From Melampsora larici-populina 98AG31 (Eukaryota; Basidiomycota; Pucciniomycetes; Pucciniales; Melampsoraceae), in assembly GCF_000204055.1 (NCBI RefSeq), contig NW_006768768.1, positions 1,180,071 through 1,244,070 on the forward strand: 64,000 bases of DNA, read 5' to 3'. The notes below the pieces were generated by a model. The model made no database searches, had not been told where the DNA came from, and saw nothing but the letters and a program-made list of their open reading frames with translations. Positions 31,979 to 44,601 of the stretch are shown piece after piece. Both the position numbers and the translations under genes were made by a program. How positions within the stretch are numbered: the stretch's first letter is position 1; each line of letters starts with the position of its first letter.

Positions 31979-32599
31979 GTTTTGATAAGCTGGATTGTGT
32001 AAGTTGTGATGTTCAAGAAAGTGCTGATGTAATGATGATGAAGTATCGGATGAAGAAAGCTGTTGATGAGCAAATCTTTGATCTCTCTTATAGCTTTCCT
32101 TTCTTTAATTTTTGAGTCGAGAATCCAAAACTTGGGCCTATGTAGAGAGTTCGCTTGTGCTATAAGAGGAAGATACAAGACTTCTTGCTCAAAACCATCT
32201 ATTGGACAAGTCTGAGGGCTCGAAAGTCAATACATAAGCCCTCTTCGCTCGCTCCGCGGAAGTCATTCGTATCCAGCAAGTCTGAATTTGGAGGGTTGTG
32301 GATGGCCGCGAAGGAATACCGTCTTGAAGCACCTTCATCGATCGTGTGTTTGTGAAATTGACAAATTTGTTTGAAAGATATGACTACCTTGTAGGAGCCG
32401 TTTGGCCTTCTTTTAACACACACCAGCCAGCCTATCAACTTCCTTTTGGCCCCAAAAACTGGACTTTCGAGCAGAATAAAAATACTTACATCTCATGACC
32501 GTCAATCATGTGACCAAAAGCTCAATGAAACCCATCTTTCGGCTCACGAATTGCCTCGTGGTATTGCAGGTTCAACTTTTCTCAAACGTATTGAAAGAT
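31979..32599. other. Intergenic, no gene recognised
   Basis: A minus frame at 32199-32438 contains GLCIDFRALRLVQ, loosely like a retroelement polymerase block, but nothing around it supports this. Confidence 0.35.
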
Positions 32600-32895
32600 A
32601 CATATAGGATCTGAATGAAAATTAATAGTCAGATCCTACTGTTTCTGTAGCACTTTAAGATACCGAAGATCTTGAATTGGTATTCCCAAGGTATCGGATT
32701 ATGTATGTATGTACTCCTTCACGGTTGTTTTTTTGCTTCTGGATCATCTTCTTTGAGCCCTAATCATAACATATCATTTTATCTTCAACATGAGATATAC
32801 CAGGCAGCATTCTTTGTATGGCAAGAGTCATATGGTAAAACGAAGGAAATCATAATTTATCAAATCTTAATGATATCTTACCAAGAGATAAAAAG
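32600..32895 (+). pseudogene. Decayed partial copy of the DUF2985 gene
   Basis: TATAGGATCTG...AGTCAGATCCTA at about 32603-32638 matches the neighbour's exon 5 (35157-35191). GCAAGAGTCATATGGTAAAA...CATAATTTATCAAATCTTAATGATAT...AGATAAA at about 32820-32893 matches its exon 7 (35419-35490) at roughly 85% of positions. The order is kept, the intervening exon is absent, and frames are broken. It is therefore a local partial duplicate in the same orientation, about 2.6 kb upstream of its source. Confidence 0.75.
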
Positions 32896-33341
32896 GCTGT
32901 CAATCATGTAAATCTAATCAACACGAGGAAATGAAGTCTGGTTTGTAGTTTAGTTTATAGATTGGTGGGGACCCATCCTTTCAGAGCAGCAACTCTTCTT
33001 CCAGACTTCTTGGCCTTGTAAAAACTCATCCCCGAGCGTGATATGTATGATTATCTGCATCCATAAAGGCCGGAAGATAGTGTTTACATGAAGGTGTGAT
33101 TTTGATACAAATAGGTGAATAAACATACATACACAGCCCGTTGAATACTTTAGGAGAAGTGAGTTGAGTGAGAGTTGATGGATTAAGTAAAGAAATCGAG
33201 TGAGTGATAGGATGGAGTGGTATGTACCTGAAGAATTGAACTGAACTTACATAACAACTCACCAAATCACTTTCAACTTGATTTCCTTTTCTTCTTTACT
33301 ACCGATCTCGACTTTACCATTTACCATTCATCATCATCATC

Positions 33342-36280
33342 ATGTCTCAACTTCCTTCTCCTCGTCCTCCAATCCATCGACCTCCTTCAGTCAGAATATT
33401 AAGACGTTCACCTTCAAACACAGCAACACATGGATCTGTCATTGATGATCCTAACTCGAGACTTCCTGTCAATCAATCCATCTCATTCAATCCAAAGACA
33501 AAAGATCCCACCATCAAGACTCCAAACCTCATTCCATCACCAAGTCCACTTCTTGAAAACTCAGGTCGAACCACCCCTCCTACTGGCTCTCGAACGTTTT
33601 CAAGTTCACCTACTCAACTAACTCGTTCACCAGCTGGAAGTTTAATCAGTCGAGCTATCTTTGGTAGAAGTCCTAAACATTCTCATCATCGAAACAGGAC
33701 TCGAGCATCTACGGTGAACAGCCGAAATTCAGCTTACATGCCTTCAAATCCGGCTTCACCATCTGGAAGAGATTCAAGATCAAAACATCATCTACAGCCT
33801 AGTCTCACTTCTTCTACAAGAGCGTTTTCTCCAAGTGGTAGTAGTAGGATCAGGTCAAGAACTATGGATGACGCCAATGTTTTAGAGGACGATGAGAATG
33901 AGACCAGTGAGTGATACTTTGTACAGGATGTGAAGCAAATCATCCATTTTCGAATCTTTTCATACTTGTCTTTTTCGTCACTTTTCTCAAACTTCTTCTT
34001 CTGGCAAATCTCTTATGAGTTGTCATTTCGGATGCATACATACTTACTTTCCCAATTTGGGCTAAAATGCTACCATCATTCATCACCTTCTCGGGCCTTT
34101 CAAGTCTTAACCCCAAGTGGACTTGTATATCATTTTCTAACTGTGTTTTATTTTGCTTATTATGGTAGGCCAGACGGATGCGAATCGACATCACCCATCA
34201 GCTCACGAAAACTTATCCGATCCTATAAGTTTTTCAACAATCAGTCGAATGAATCCATCAACTCGTAGTACTCAGCATGAAGGACAACCTCGAGAGATAG
34301 AAGGACTTCCAGAAGAAGAGGAAAGTGAAGGAGAAGCTGAATCAGTTGCAGGCGATAATGATGAAATCGACTTACTCGAAGTCGTCGATCCTGCAGGTAT
34401 GTATCAATCTTTTGTGACTTTCAGTTTCTTTCTGTTCTTTACCTCAATGACAGAGCTTTTAGATTGATTCGTGTGTTTCCTTTGGTTTTAAATTACACAG
34501 TTCATACAGCCTCTACTTTGGCACATATTCAAAACAGTATCTTCCTCTCAAGTCTATTCAATCCATTCAACTCACCTGTAATAGAAATTGCTCATGACCA
34601 ATGTCTTGGAGGAGCCAGCATGTCACGTAGATCAAGTGTAAGAGCTAAATCACCCAAACTTGAACCAGTAACCGAGAGAAGATCTAAGATTAGAAGAGGT
34701 TCAATCTTATTAAGACCATCACCTACTCTAGATGAAGAATCGGGTAGAACTCCACAAGAAGAAAAAAATCCAGTTGATGATCATATTATTGAGATTGTGG
34801 AACAAAACCCAAGAAAACGGTCTTGGATCGCTTTGAAAAGAATGGCTAGTGGAGCTTGGGCTTTTTTGAAAACTCCACTTGGAATCGTGTTTGGGATTTA
34901 TGGATTCTTGGTTGTCTTTTGGGTTAGTAAACTTTAATTTCATTTATTGATCTTGATTTATTGATAGAAAACTGATTTTTGATTTACTTTTGGGGAATTT
35001 CTAGGGGGCTGCTCTGGTGAGTTCGATTTGCAAACCAACCAATCTGAAACGATTTTCTTGACTTTTGTCGTCTTCTTAAACACTAATTTGTCCTTTTCTT
35101 TTGAAAAAAGGTTTTGATTTTGTTGAAATGGATTAAGATTGAACCTATTCAACACTATAGGATCTGGGTTGAAATCTGTAGTCAGATCCTAAATGGTCTT
35201 TTTACAATCACGGTTAGTTTAATCTTTTTTGAATAACTTTTGAAAGAGAAGATATTAAAATGAAGTTTTCCGTAGGGTATTGGTTTACTACCATCACGGT
35301 TAATTGATTGGTGGAGTGAGTTTTTCTCTCTTTTCATTTTCTTTTATTCGGATCTCATTCTAAAGTAACGTCCCATTTCATCTCTCTTGAAACCAGACAT
35401 CTCAGTCATCCTTCATTACGCAAGAATCATATGGCAAAGAAAAGGAAAACATAATTTATCAGATCCTAATGATATTTTACCGATAGATAAAGATTTATCA
35501 GAAGCCGAGAAAGCCGTGAAACCACCTAGATCACCTAAACATAAACGATTTAAAAAACAAAACAATTGTGAGAAATTAGAAGATGAAAGAAGGATCTTAG
35601 GAATTCAAGAGTGCAGAAGATTAGAAATCGCTCAAACTAAATTATGTAAATCTCAAACTTGGTATAGACCTCATTCTTCTGCTACTCATTATGTAAGTTT
35701 ACTTTGATCTTTTGTTTATTTCATGATGATGATGATGACACAAAAGTACTTTGTGAGTTTGAGGGAAGAATTGAATCTTGATGTGTTTTTGATTTGGTTT
35801 GGTATTCATTAGGCTTTTCCTATTTGGGGTGCTTGTGGAATCTTGATTTGTAATCTGGGGAATAGTATTTTTCAAGCTGCTTTATGTGGTGTGATGTGGG
35901 GATTAAGGTATAGTGAAAGACCAGCTGTGAGTTTTGATAGAGTATTGACTTTCTTCTTTTAGTAGAGACTTATTTTTTTATCTTTCGTTTGTTTTTGTGG
36001 TTTAGTGGACAACTGCCACTTTTATGGCACTTTCGTTTTCATGTGGAATCACAAGGTAAGCAAAAGATGATCTCAAAACTCAAAAGTAGTCAAATCAAGT
36101 TGATGATTGATTCTTTTTTTCGGTTTGGTTGGTTGGTTAATCCAATGTAGTGCGATTTTAATTTGGCAAATTGGAAAACGTACACAGAAATCGGAAGAAG
36201 TTAGAAGAAAAGTTGAAGAGTTTTTGAAAGAAAAGAAAGAAATGGTTGGAGTTGTCGAAGAAGAAGAGGTAGAAGTGTAA
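33342..36280 (+). CDS. DUF2985-type integral membrane protein
   Basis: Ten exons: 33342-33906, 34169-34396, 34501-34922, 35005-35016, 35111-35212, 35276-35315, 35397-35692, 35813-35926, 36006-36055 and 36151-36280, all phase-consistent, giving 652 residues. Residues 1-~260 are disordered (Ser/Pro/Arg, then an acidic GLPEEEESEGEAES patch). Two basic patches flank EEKNPVDDH. Membrane segments follow: LGIVFGIYGFLVVFWGAALV-ILLKWI, then a WVEICSQILNGLFTITGIG loop, then AFPIWGACGILICNLGNSIF and FMALSFSCGITSAILIWQIG. The W-E-C-SQ-NGLFT-TGIGL-P-R block is the signature of fungal DUF2985 proteins, whose biochemical role is not known. The tail is Lys/Glu-rich. Exon 4 is only 12 nt (encodes GAAL). Confidence 0.88.
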
Positions 36281-37646
36281 GAATTGAAGTCTAGAGAGTC
36301 AGGATTAGATTGGTTCGGATTGGATTGGATTATCACATTGCATATATTCATGTTTAGACAGGTTGATCATTTTCTTTAGAGCATCTTATATTTTTTTTGT
36401 TTGTATTTGTATGTATTGACATTTCTTTTAAAAAGCATTAGCATGTAGCATGGTTTTTTTTCTTTTTTTTCTATTTCTTGAAAGTTGAATTAATTTAGCA
36501 TTTTCTTTTATCTTCTTTTATCTCCCTTCTATATTTAAGTTTGATTTAATTACTTTGTTTTTTTTTCTTTATGTAGATACTTTTTTTTTTCTTTTTTTTT
36601 TCTTTTTTTGCATGTTTTTTTCAAGATAATTTTATTAGTGAAGAAGTTAAGAAATAAGTTTGTCCTTTTTTGAATTTATGAATAGTAGATCTTTTATCTT
36701 TGATTGAGTTTAACTTTCAATGCATCACTTATTTCCAAAAGAGATATTTACCATGTATTTGAGGTTGGGAAAAGTGAAAAGGTGGTCACTGGCTTTAGAA
36801 GTGCTCATAAAATAGCTTGATCCTCCCCCCAGTTAGAAGTAACCATAAGGAGGTTATACTGGAAGAAGACTCCTAGATACCAATGTAAGGAGAAGTCATC
36901 AATATACTGCTTAGCCTTTGGTGAGATTATCAAATCCAAATACATATCTGAATGAAGAGCTCTATTAAATGCCAATCAAGGTTTGATATCCATCAATACC
37001 CATCTTCAAAATGACATCACTCAGTGACAATTCAATATCATTAGGTGAAACAGGATGGAATCAGGTTTTTCAGTTTCTAATGTAGGAACACAAAGACTGA
37101 TAAATTTACTTTTTGTGTTGTAATAACAAAATATTTGATGCTTCTTGCCTGGACCCACCATACCATCAACATACACCAATCTACTGAGTCTGGACTCTGA
37201 AGGCACAGACATCATGAGTGAATCTAACCAAGCCCACAGTACTACTGCCAATGCTTTGCGTAACTCAAGTCGGATCATCCAGACCCCATCCTTTTTAATA
37301 AACACATTCCCAAAAAAAACCAAAAAAATATAAAGTAAAAGAAAAAAGTTTAGATATAACTGATAAAAAAAAGTCAAAGATGAAACAAATTGTCTATACA
37401 CGTGAATAAGAAAATGACAAAAAAGAAATTAAAAGAAGATAGAAAAAAAAATGAGGAAAAAGTGCTTCTGTTTGTAAGTTTAGCTTGCTCACATGCAAAG
37501 TTCATCCTAAAATATCAATCCAAATCAATCGTATCTTATTATATCTATAAATCTATATATATACATATCTACCATCTCATTCAACTTTAATTCCTTAAAG
37601 AAAAAGAAACAAAACCTACAAATACATTATTAAACCTAGAAATTGC
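36281..37646. other. Intergenic with poly-T tracts and a coding-like minus-strand relic
   Basis: 36400-36620 is a run of T-rich tracts, the likely 3' untranslated region. From about 37330 down to 36780 the minus strand has protein-like stretches (VYVDGMVGPGKKHQIFCYYN, then after stops YIDDFSLHWYLGVFFQ). I cannot place them in a family, but they look like a dead gene or retroelement fragment. Confidence 0.4.
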
Positions 37647-40600
37647 TCACTACATTACCCCCCAAAAAAGTAACAACAAAAAAAAACATTAACGATCGGT
37701 CACAGAACAGGAAAAAAAAATAAGAAAAAAAATAATCAAACTTACCAATACTCCTTGACTATAATATTGAAATGAATCATAAAGTTTTGTAAAAACAGAA
37801 GAAGCACTACTTAAGATTAATTTCTCTACAAACTCATCACATTGATCTGATGTTAATGCTAATTGAAATCTTTCTCTTAACATCTTAACGGTTGAATCAC
37901 CATGACCAAAACAAGGTAATTTAGAATCTAAAGAAAACAAAATCAAAATTAAAACAAACCCTCAAGGTTAGCCTTTCCCAGAGTTCTTTGTAAATTCCCA
38001 CGAGAAACAAAAAAAGAAAAATCGTCTCACCAGATTGCATTAATTCTACAATCGTAATGATCCTCTCTGCATGTTTCCTAACACTCTTAAAAGCAATCTT
38101 AAACAATTCTACAAACTCTATCCATTTGTTCTTTCCAATCTCTTGTTGATGATGGATTCCACCTAATAATTCAATATAATCTTGACTTAATTTAAATGGT
38201 GCCATTTCAAATCCAAGACTACCAGGTGAATTCGATAAAACAAATCCAAAATCAATATGAATCACATGTCCTTCTTTATCTATCAAAATGTTGCCATTAT
38301 GTCGATCTTTGATTTGTAAGATATATGAAATTATCGAATATGATACTAATGATCTCATAAATTTGTCTTGTGCTTTTTTAAATGTACTTGTATGTGGTTG
38401 TCCGTATGTCTATGAATTCAATCATAAAAAAAAAGTAAGATGCAGTTGGTTTTTTGTTGGAAATCGAACGACCATGATTGATGATAAGAGTTTTTGACAT
38501 GATGGACTTACTTCAAGATAATGATCATAAATCGTATAACTTGGTAAAGCCTCTCCACTCTGTGAGATCTTTGCATAGGCAGCCTTCTTTAGCGAATGTA
38601 ATGAAACTGCATCCACAATAGTCTCCATCAATCCTGTACTTTCACCTGTCACCAATATTCGATAACTGTACTCAAAGTCATCACAAAGACATAATCCATC
38701 AGCAAGTCTCTCTCAAATCGTCTCATTCAAGATCCTATCAAACTCAATTCACTTACTATCGTACCCAAACATCACACTTTTCTTCATTCCAAATCCTACC
38801 AAACTCTTTAATCAATTGTGTAATCAATTGTTCTTGTCTTAAATCAGCTCCAGTCTTCACTATAACAGAAAACACATTCCAATTTGAAAGATGTCCATAA
38901 GGTGAACTTAATTTGATTCGATTCCTTTTTTCTTCCCATGATTCTCCCAACATCCTACCTGATGGATCATCTTCATTGACAGCTTTCATGACAACTGCTT
39001 CATCTGTTATATCTTCAAATCCAAACGCTTTTCGTTCTCCTACTCCTTTATCCATTTTCATTCGTTCTACTCTTTCTTCTTCTAATGCCATCATCTCTGC
39101 CATGATTTTGTCTTTGATAGCTTGACTTTGAAGTGGTGTTAATACTTTATGTCTTGGTACTCCAGAGTTCATGTTGGATGTTGGTGGTTGATTGGCGTCT
39201 GTTGCATTGGCGATCTCGTTCGGTTTAGGTGCATCTTGGGATCCACTGGCAGCATGTGTCGTATCCAATCTTTTGGTCACTCCACTTCCCCCTTGACCCA
39301 CCACCGATGTATCAGGCTTTGATAAAACCTTAGTCCGTCCAATTGGTGAAGTGATGACTTGTTGACCACTATTAGTAGCCAACCGACTCACCACTGCTCC
39401 TAAACCAGCTCCCACAGTCACACCAACAAATCCAGCTCCCAATCCGATCGCACCACCCACGACCATTCCAGCTGCACTAGAAGATGTCATCGAAAGTTGT
39501 TGTGAAGGTATTTGAGATGCATTCAATTGTGCAAGCATGATGGCTGCCATCCTCATCCTCTCAGCGTATTCATCCAACGTGATTGGCTTACGAGGAGTAG
39601 ATGAGCGACTCGCTGGTTCGATATTCTGTATAGGTTTTTGGCTCGATTTTGTCAAAGCAGTCGAATTGAATAGTTGACTAGTCGATCCAGCTATCCCATT
39701 CAAAAGACTGATGGTTGGGCTCTTAACGATAATCGAAGGAGAATTACGAAGATCGGTTTCCTCTTGTTTACTAATCGTTAATTTGGAAGTCCCAATTCCT
39801 AATGACTCGCGACGTTTAGCTTCAACTCGTCTCCATGCTTCTTCATCCAATGCTTTGTTTTGTAAACTCGAAGGTAGATGATTCCTTTCAGACTGTAATG
39901 AAGAGAGTAAGAGTTGTTCACCATTCTCATAAATCGCCTTTGAACTTAATCTACCATCTTCTGTATCCCCGTAAACTTGCTCTACGAGATCGACTTCTTC
40001 TTCCATCAAATCCTGCATCTCCTGCTCAGAAATAAGATCACGCGAGGCAAGTAGGCTGCCTGCCGCAATGGATTCTTTACTTGAAGATGCAATACTGGGC
40101 GCCTCTCCAGAAAGTGATCCATTGATTGCGAGTGTCTTGTCAATCGGTGAGCAAACTTCGAGACAAGGAGACAAACTCGATCTACGACCCATTAGTTTGG
40201 AGTCAGAAGATTTTAAAAGAATCCTCTGCTGGGATTCGCCTTGAAGCTGATTCACCGAGCCAGAGGAATCAAAGGGCGACTTCGATCGACCAAGGGTCTG
40301 ATTTGCATCTGAGCTTAATCCTGAAGTACTGGAGTTCCTTGAAAGAGGTTTAGAAGAACTCGTGCTCTGAGACGAACCAAGAGTATCATTATGACTCTCT
40401 TGCCGCTGAAGGACTGGGAACGTTCCATTATTACCGACTGATAGATTCTGCTGACGACGAGACGGCAAGGTACTATCGTTAGAAAGAGCCGAGTTACTAA
40501 GGGCTTTCCTAAGGTCTTCATAATTTGATCGTCGCTCGGGATCAAAGTCAAGATGATCTTCAAGAACTTCGACATGGATTAAGAAAGGTGCTCGATCAGC

Positions 40601-42921
40601 TGAGTTCAAGACCACCGATTCATTGGGGGAGATTCGAACGATCCGATGGTGTGCTCGTCGATTCGAAGGCTGTTTGGTGTCACCGACCATTGTTGGAGAC
40701 GGAAGAGCAGGGTGAGCGTGACTTTCACTCTCTTCATCCTCTTGCCCATCCACATGTTCACCTTTACAATACATTCCTAGACAGCAACCTTTGGGAAGGC
40801 TATGGTTTAAAACCGTCAGCTCTGCCCGTAATGCCGACAGTCTAGCCATCTTTGGTACAATCACCAATCTCGTCGAAATATCTTGTAGATTAGTGATCAG
40901 GTCTAGTTGAGATCTCATGGATTGCGATTTCAAAACTTGATCCAATACGTGGGAAGGAATGGAGCTTGGGTCGATCGCTAGGGAAGAGATAAGAGTGTTC
41001 TGATTTCGTGCGTCAGGATTGGGTCGATTGATGTGATGAAAGTTGTGTCGATTGGATCCAAATGGAATATCTGACTTTGACTTTGCCAAGGCATTGGGCA
41101 AGGATGGAACCGATTGTGAGGAGGCGGGTGGAATGCGAGTACGAGAAGAGAAGTGGGGTATAGGGGATGGGGCTGGAGTTGATCTCCCTTCGTCTGGCGG
41201 GTTAGGGCGACTAGGTCCGAAGTTCAATTCATCATGTATTACATCTTCAATTGATCTCAACTTGCTTGTACCAGGGAACAGTCCTTCGCTGGGCGGCGCG
41301 GTGAGGATGGATGGCTTCGAGAGAGGAGGTACGAGCTCCAACGCTTCTTGACTAAAGGATCTAGAAGAACGAGACGGGGATAGCGGATTTGTTTGCGAGT
41401 CTGGTGACAATGCGACCGATAAAGGTGTGGCAGCTGAAGAACTTGAGCTTGAGATTGACAAAGTCATAGGTGTGTGTGTTAAGGGAGCTCCCGGAGTGTA
41501 GTCAATCGGGGATGTTCCTGAATTAAGAATGGAAGACAAGGGTGATCGATAATCATGATCACTCTTTTCAGAGGCGCTGTAAATTTCAATCATTGTATTA
41601 GATTTACCTTTACCTCTGATGTTCCTTGCAGAGGCGGCAGACATGGTTTGATGATTCATTTTAATCTTGGGTTTAGTTGAGATGTGGGTTGAGACGGGTG
41701 GAACGGCTGGTTTGTCTGAATTGGTAAATCGATCAATTTCTTCCTCGCTAGCACTGTTATCCGGTTCGATCTGTTTCTTGTTTTTCCTAGGCTGATGAAT
41801 ATTCAAGACATCCTCATAATTCCGACTTTGCTCTATTGGTACTATGCCTAATTGATTTGTCATCTGAGGTAAAGCAATCCCACCGAGCATCAAACCCAAG
41901 CCAACAGTCGTCGGTAAGACTTTTTCACTGATCTTGCCACCCTTGAGCTTAGCTAATTCGGCTAAGGCTTGCTTCTTGATTTGACGTAAATAACCCGTCG
42001 CAGGTTTAGAAGGATGAGGGTCAGGTGCATCTGGTTTGAATTTGGGGATCAAATTAGCCCCATTAGTCATACCTGTCCGTATGCCTGTGATCCGTGGGTC
42101 TTCTTGTCGTTGATGAGTGAGCAGTTCGAGTAAAGGGTCGGAAAAAATGATAGATTGAACTTTGTTAAACGTGCGACGACAGATTGCAAATGATCGAGTG
42201 TTTGGAGCTGATGAGAGGTCTGAAAGGGACGATTGAAGATACCATAAAGTCTATTGAAAAGGTATAACATCAATGAATGAATCCTTTTGCTCGACTAAAA
42301 GCCATTTCAGAGTTAAAGTAAACTTTACCTTCATCGCCAAATGAGTTGAATCGTGGCATTTTTTGATTAAGAAGCTCTCCAATGCAAAGCTCTCAGTCGG
42401 ACGGCTGATCAAGAGATGACTAATGATCATGATGAAAGAATTCATAGGTCAGACTTGAATCATCATTTCTCGAGTCCGATTACGACGATAGTTACCAAAG
42501 CTGAGGCCAATAAAACTCGATATCCTTCTCTGGAAATTTATTTAGCCTGTCAATAAGATAATAAGTTATACCAATCGACTCGGGGTAATTCTTGAGGCTA
42601 GATCATAAGAAATCAAATGGATAGTCGAATCAAAGCTCATCAGATCATCTTTTCAATCAATATATGAAAAAGATTGCAAGTAAAATATCCTAACTAAGCG
42701 ATAGCCAAATGAACGTTGAAATATTCGGATTGAAATAGCCTGAGTAGAAGACCACTACCGCCTCCTCCACTACTAGTTGAAGTTGATGCAAGCTGAGTTG
42801 ATTGCATCCTGATTGGGGGCCTAGGTCGATTGGGTTGATTGTTGGCAGTAGTTTGAGATCTTTGAGGACGTGTTCCAGAATTTGAAGTAGGAGATTTGGT
42901 GGTACTTGAGTTATTTGACAT
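37647..42921 (-). CDS. PIK1: Phosphatidylinositol 4-kinase (Pik1/PI4K-beta type)
   Basis: Exons on the minus strand: 42695-42921, 42496-42597, 42329-42419, 38757-42250, 38512-38665, 38409-38031, 37927-37746 and probably a terminal TGA exon at 37649-37647 (phases all fit). The product is about 1,543 residues. The enzyme phosphorylates phosphatidylinositol at D4, at the Golgi and nucleus in yeast. Residues ~50-210 form the lipid-kinase-unique helical part (GLLLRLFQSEYFNVHLAIAY, KDIEFYWPQL, LISRPTESFALESFLIKKC). Residues ~210-1260 are a huge Ser/Pro-rich disordered insert. The catalytic domain starts SPYGHLSNWNVFSVIVKTG (ATP-site Lys), then RILVTGESTGLMETI, catalytic DRHNGN (~1391) and metal-binding DFG (~1409), ending TKLYDSFQYYSQGVL. 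If the last GTAAGT donor is not used the frame ends at 37689. ATG 42921 is the first Met upstream in frame. Confidence 0.93.
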
Positions 42922-43791
42922 ATTCACTTTCAAGAACCGATGATGTTGCTGGTGCTGCTGCTGCTGGTGGGGGTGGGGGTCGTCGACGTTTGTTGTTGAG
43001 ACTGTGGTGGTGGTGTTTGAGTGCACTGGCAATCTGAAGATTTGGTGGGTACGTTGACTGTGTACATGTAACAATTAAGTAGCTTAAGTCAATCTTAGGA
43101 TTATGTACATAAAACTCTTGATGACGGAACACAATCCAACGATAGTTCGACTTATCAACGTCCAAAGGGAAATCAAGAAAGTCTGCTGAATTCCTTGGAT
43201 GATTCTCAATCTCATAACGTGATTAGTATGGATTTCTGTGCACCAACTTCTCAAGTGGAATGATCTCCAATCAGAACAAAGCCATCCCAGTTTGTTTTTC
43301 CAAAATCATGCACTAATAGTAAGACTCAAGTCCATGGAAAGAAACGATATACCCGAGACTTTCTTCTTAAATTTTATGAGCTGAAGTATAAACATTCCCT
43401 AAATTTAGCAAAAGGGAAACAAAAAGGGTTGTGAATTGATTTCAAAGGTAAATAAGATCAGGAAGTCCTTTCAATTTCAAGTTATCATATTCAGGAATTT
43501 AATGAAGATTCAAAAAAAGTTGAAATAGGTAAAGATCTGAGATGGTTAAAGATCTGAAATGGTTAAAGACGCTGGTTTTAATAAAACTTTTTCAGAATCG
43601 TGAAACAAAGATGGTTCAGCGCCTAATGAATTTTTCTGATAATATCAGTGAGTGAACAGATAGTATATAAAACTGACTGATGAATGCAATCTATGGTTAG
43701 ATAAACGTTGTAAGTTCGGAATTTTTCAATAGATGACTGTGACAGATGACGCCTGAGGAATTGATGGTCAATTCTGATCAAAACCAGTACA
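42922..43791. other. Intergenic between two minus-strand genes
   Basis: Probably the promoter and leader of the PI 4-kinase. CAN-rich repeats near 42940-42990 (CTGCTG and GGGGGT runs) look like untranslated leader. No gene recognised. Confidence 0.4.
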
Positions 43792-44601
43792 TTAGATCAT
43801 CCTATGATAGGATTCCTCCAGGTACCTTCCACGAACTGGATACCTTTCCAAATTCCCAAGAAGACTATCATAATAAGAAGAATCGTGAAGGGAGAATGAA
43901 GGAAGCCGAGTTCTAGAAGGTCTAGCATGATAACCTGATTCAAGTGACCTAAACATTTCTTCATGTCTACTCTCGCGAAGACGTAAAAGTTCATTTTGTA
44001 GAACTAATTGATGATTTAAAGACCTTTCGAATTCTAATTCACGTTGTAAAGTTCTATCATCATCATATCTCCTATAATTTGATTCTATTCCTACTACTCC
44101 TTTTTGTTCTTGTTGTGGATTTTTGTTTGTAGTCGAATTAATTTGTTCTTGCTTGATTTCAGATTTAGTTTGATATTTTTGTGTTTGTTTTTCTAGTGGT
44201 GGTTGTCCTAATCTTTCATTGATTGATTGACTATTTGCTAAATCTGATTCGTGTTTCAATTTCCTTTGAATGTTCGAAGCTCATGTCAGCCACAGCTTCT
44301 TGCTCATAGGAAGAAAATATGTAGTAAAATAGGTGTTTGACTACTTCACCCGATCATGTCACATGAACTTCCTCAAGACTAACAAGAAACCATATGAAAG
44401 AGGAGCATGAAAAAGAAAAAAATGAATGAAATATATCAATTATGACGAGATTACCTTTGTGTAGTACTCAAATGTAATTTAGCATCCTCTTTATCTTGTG
44501 CAAAAGTCCGTTTAGCTTCTCGAATCTTATACGCATATAGTTGTGCTTCATCATTCTTTTTACTTCTTGATATATTTGCAGCTTTTGAATCCGATGCATA
44601 C
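43792..44601 (-). CDS. Coiled-coil protein of unknown function, N-terminus missing
   Basis: Two exons joined in phase: 44455-44601 (acceptor TGTAACAG, donor AG|GTAATC) and 43792-44263 (acceptor TTCAAAG). The ~205 residues include a charged helix (NDEAQLYAYKIREAKRTFAQ), a Gln/Lys/Asn-rich linker, a leucine-zipper-like stretch (RELEFERSLNHQLVLQNELL), then an Arg/Tyr-rich tail ending SYHRMI. The first exon enters with two carried bases, so at least one upstream exon exists beyond 44602 that I could not place. No family recognised. Confidence 0.6.

Noticed and set aside
32199..32438. Ty3 reverse transcriptase fragment (GLCIDFRALRLVQ)
   Set aside because: One short match with no neighbouring conserved block in any frame.
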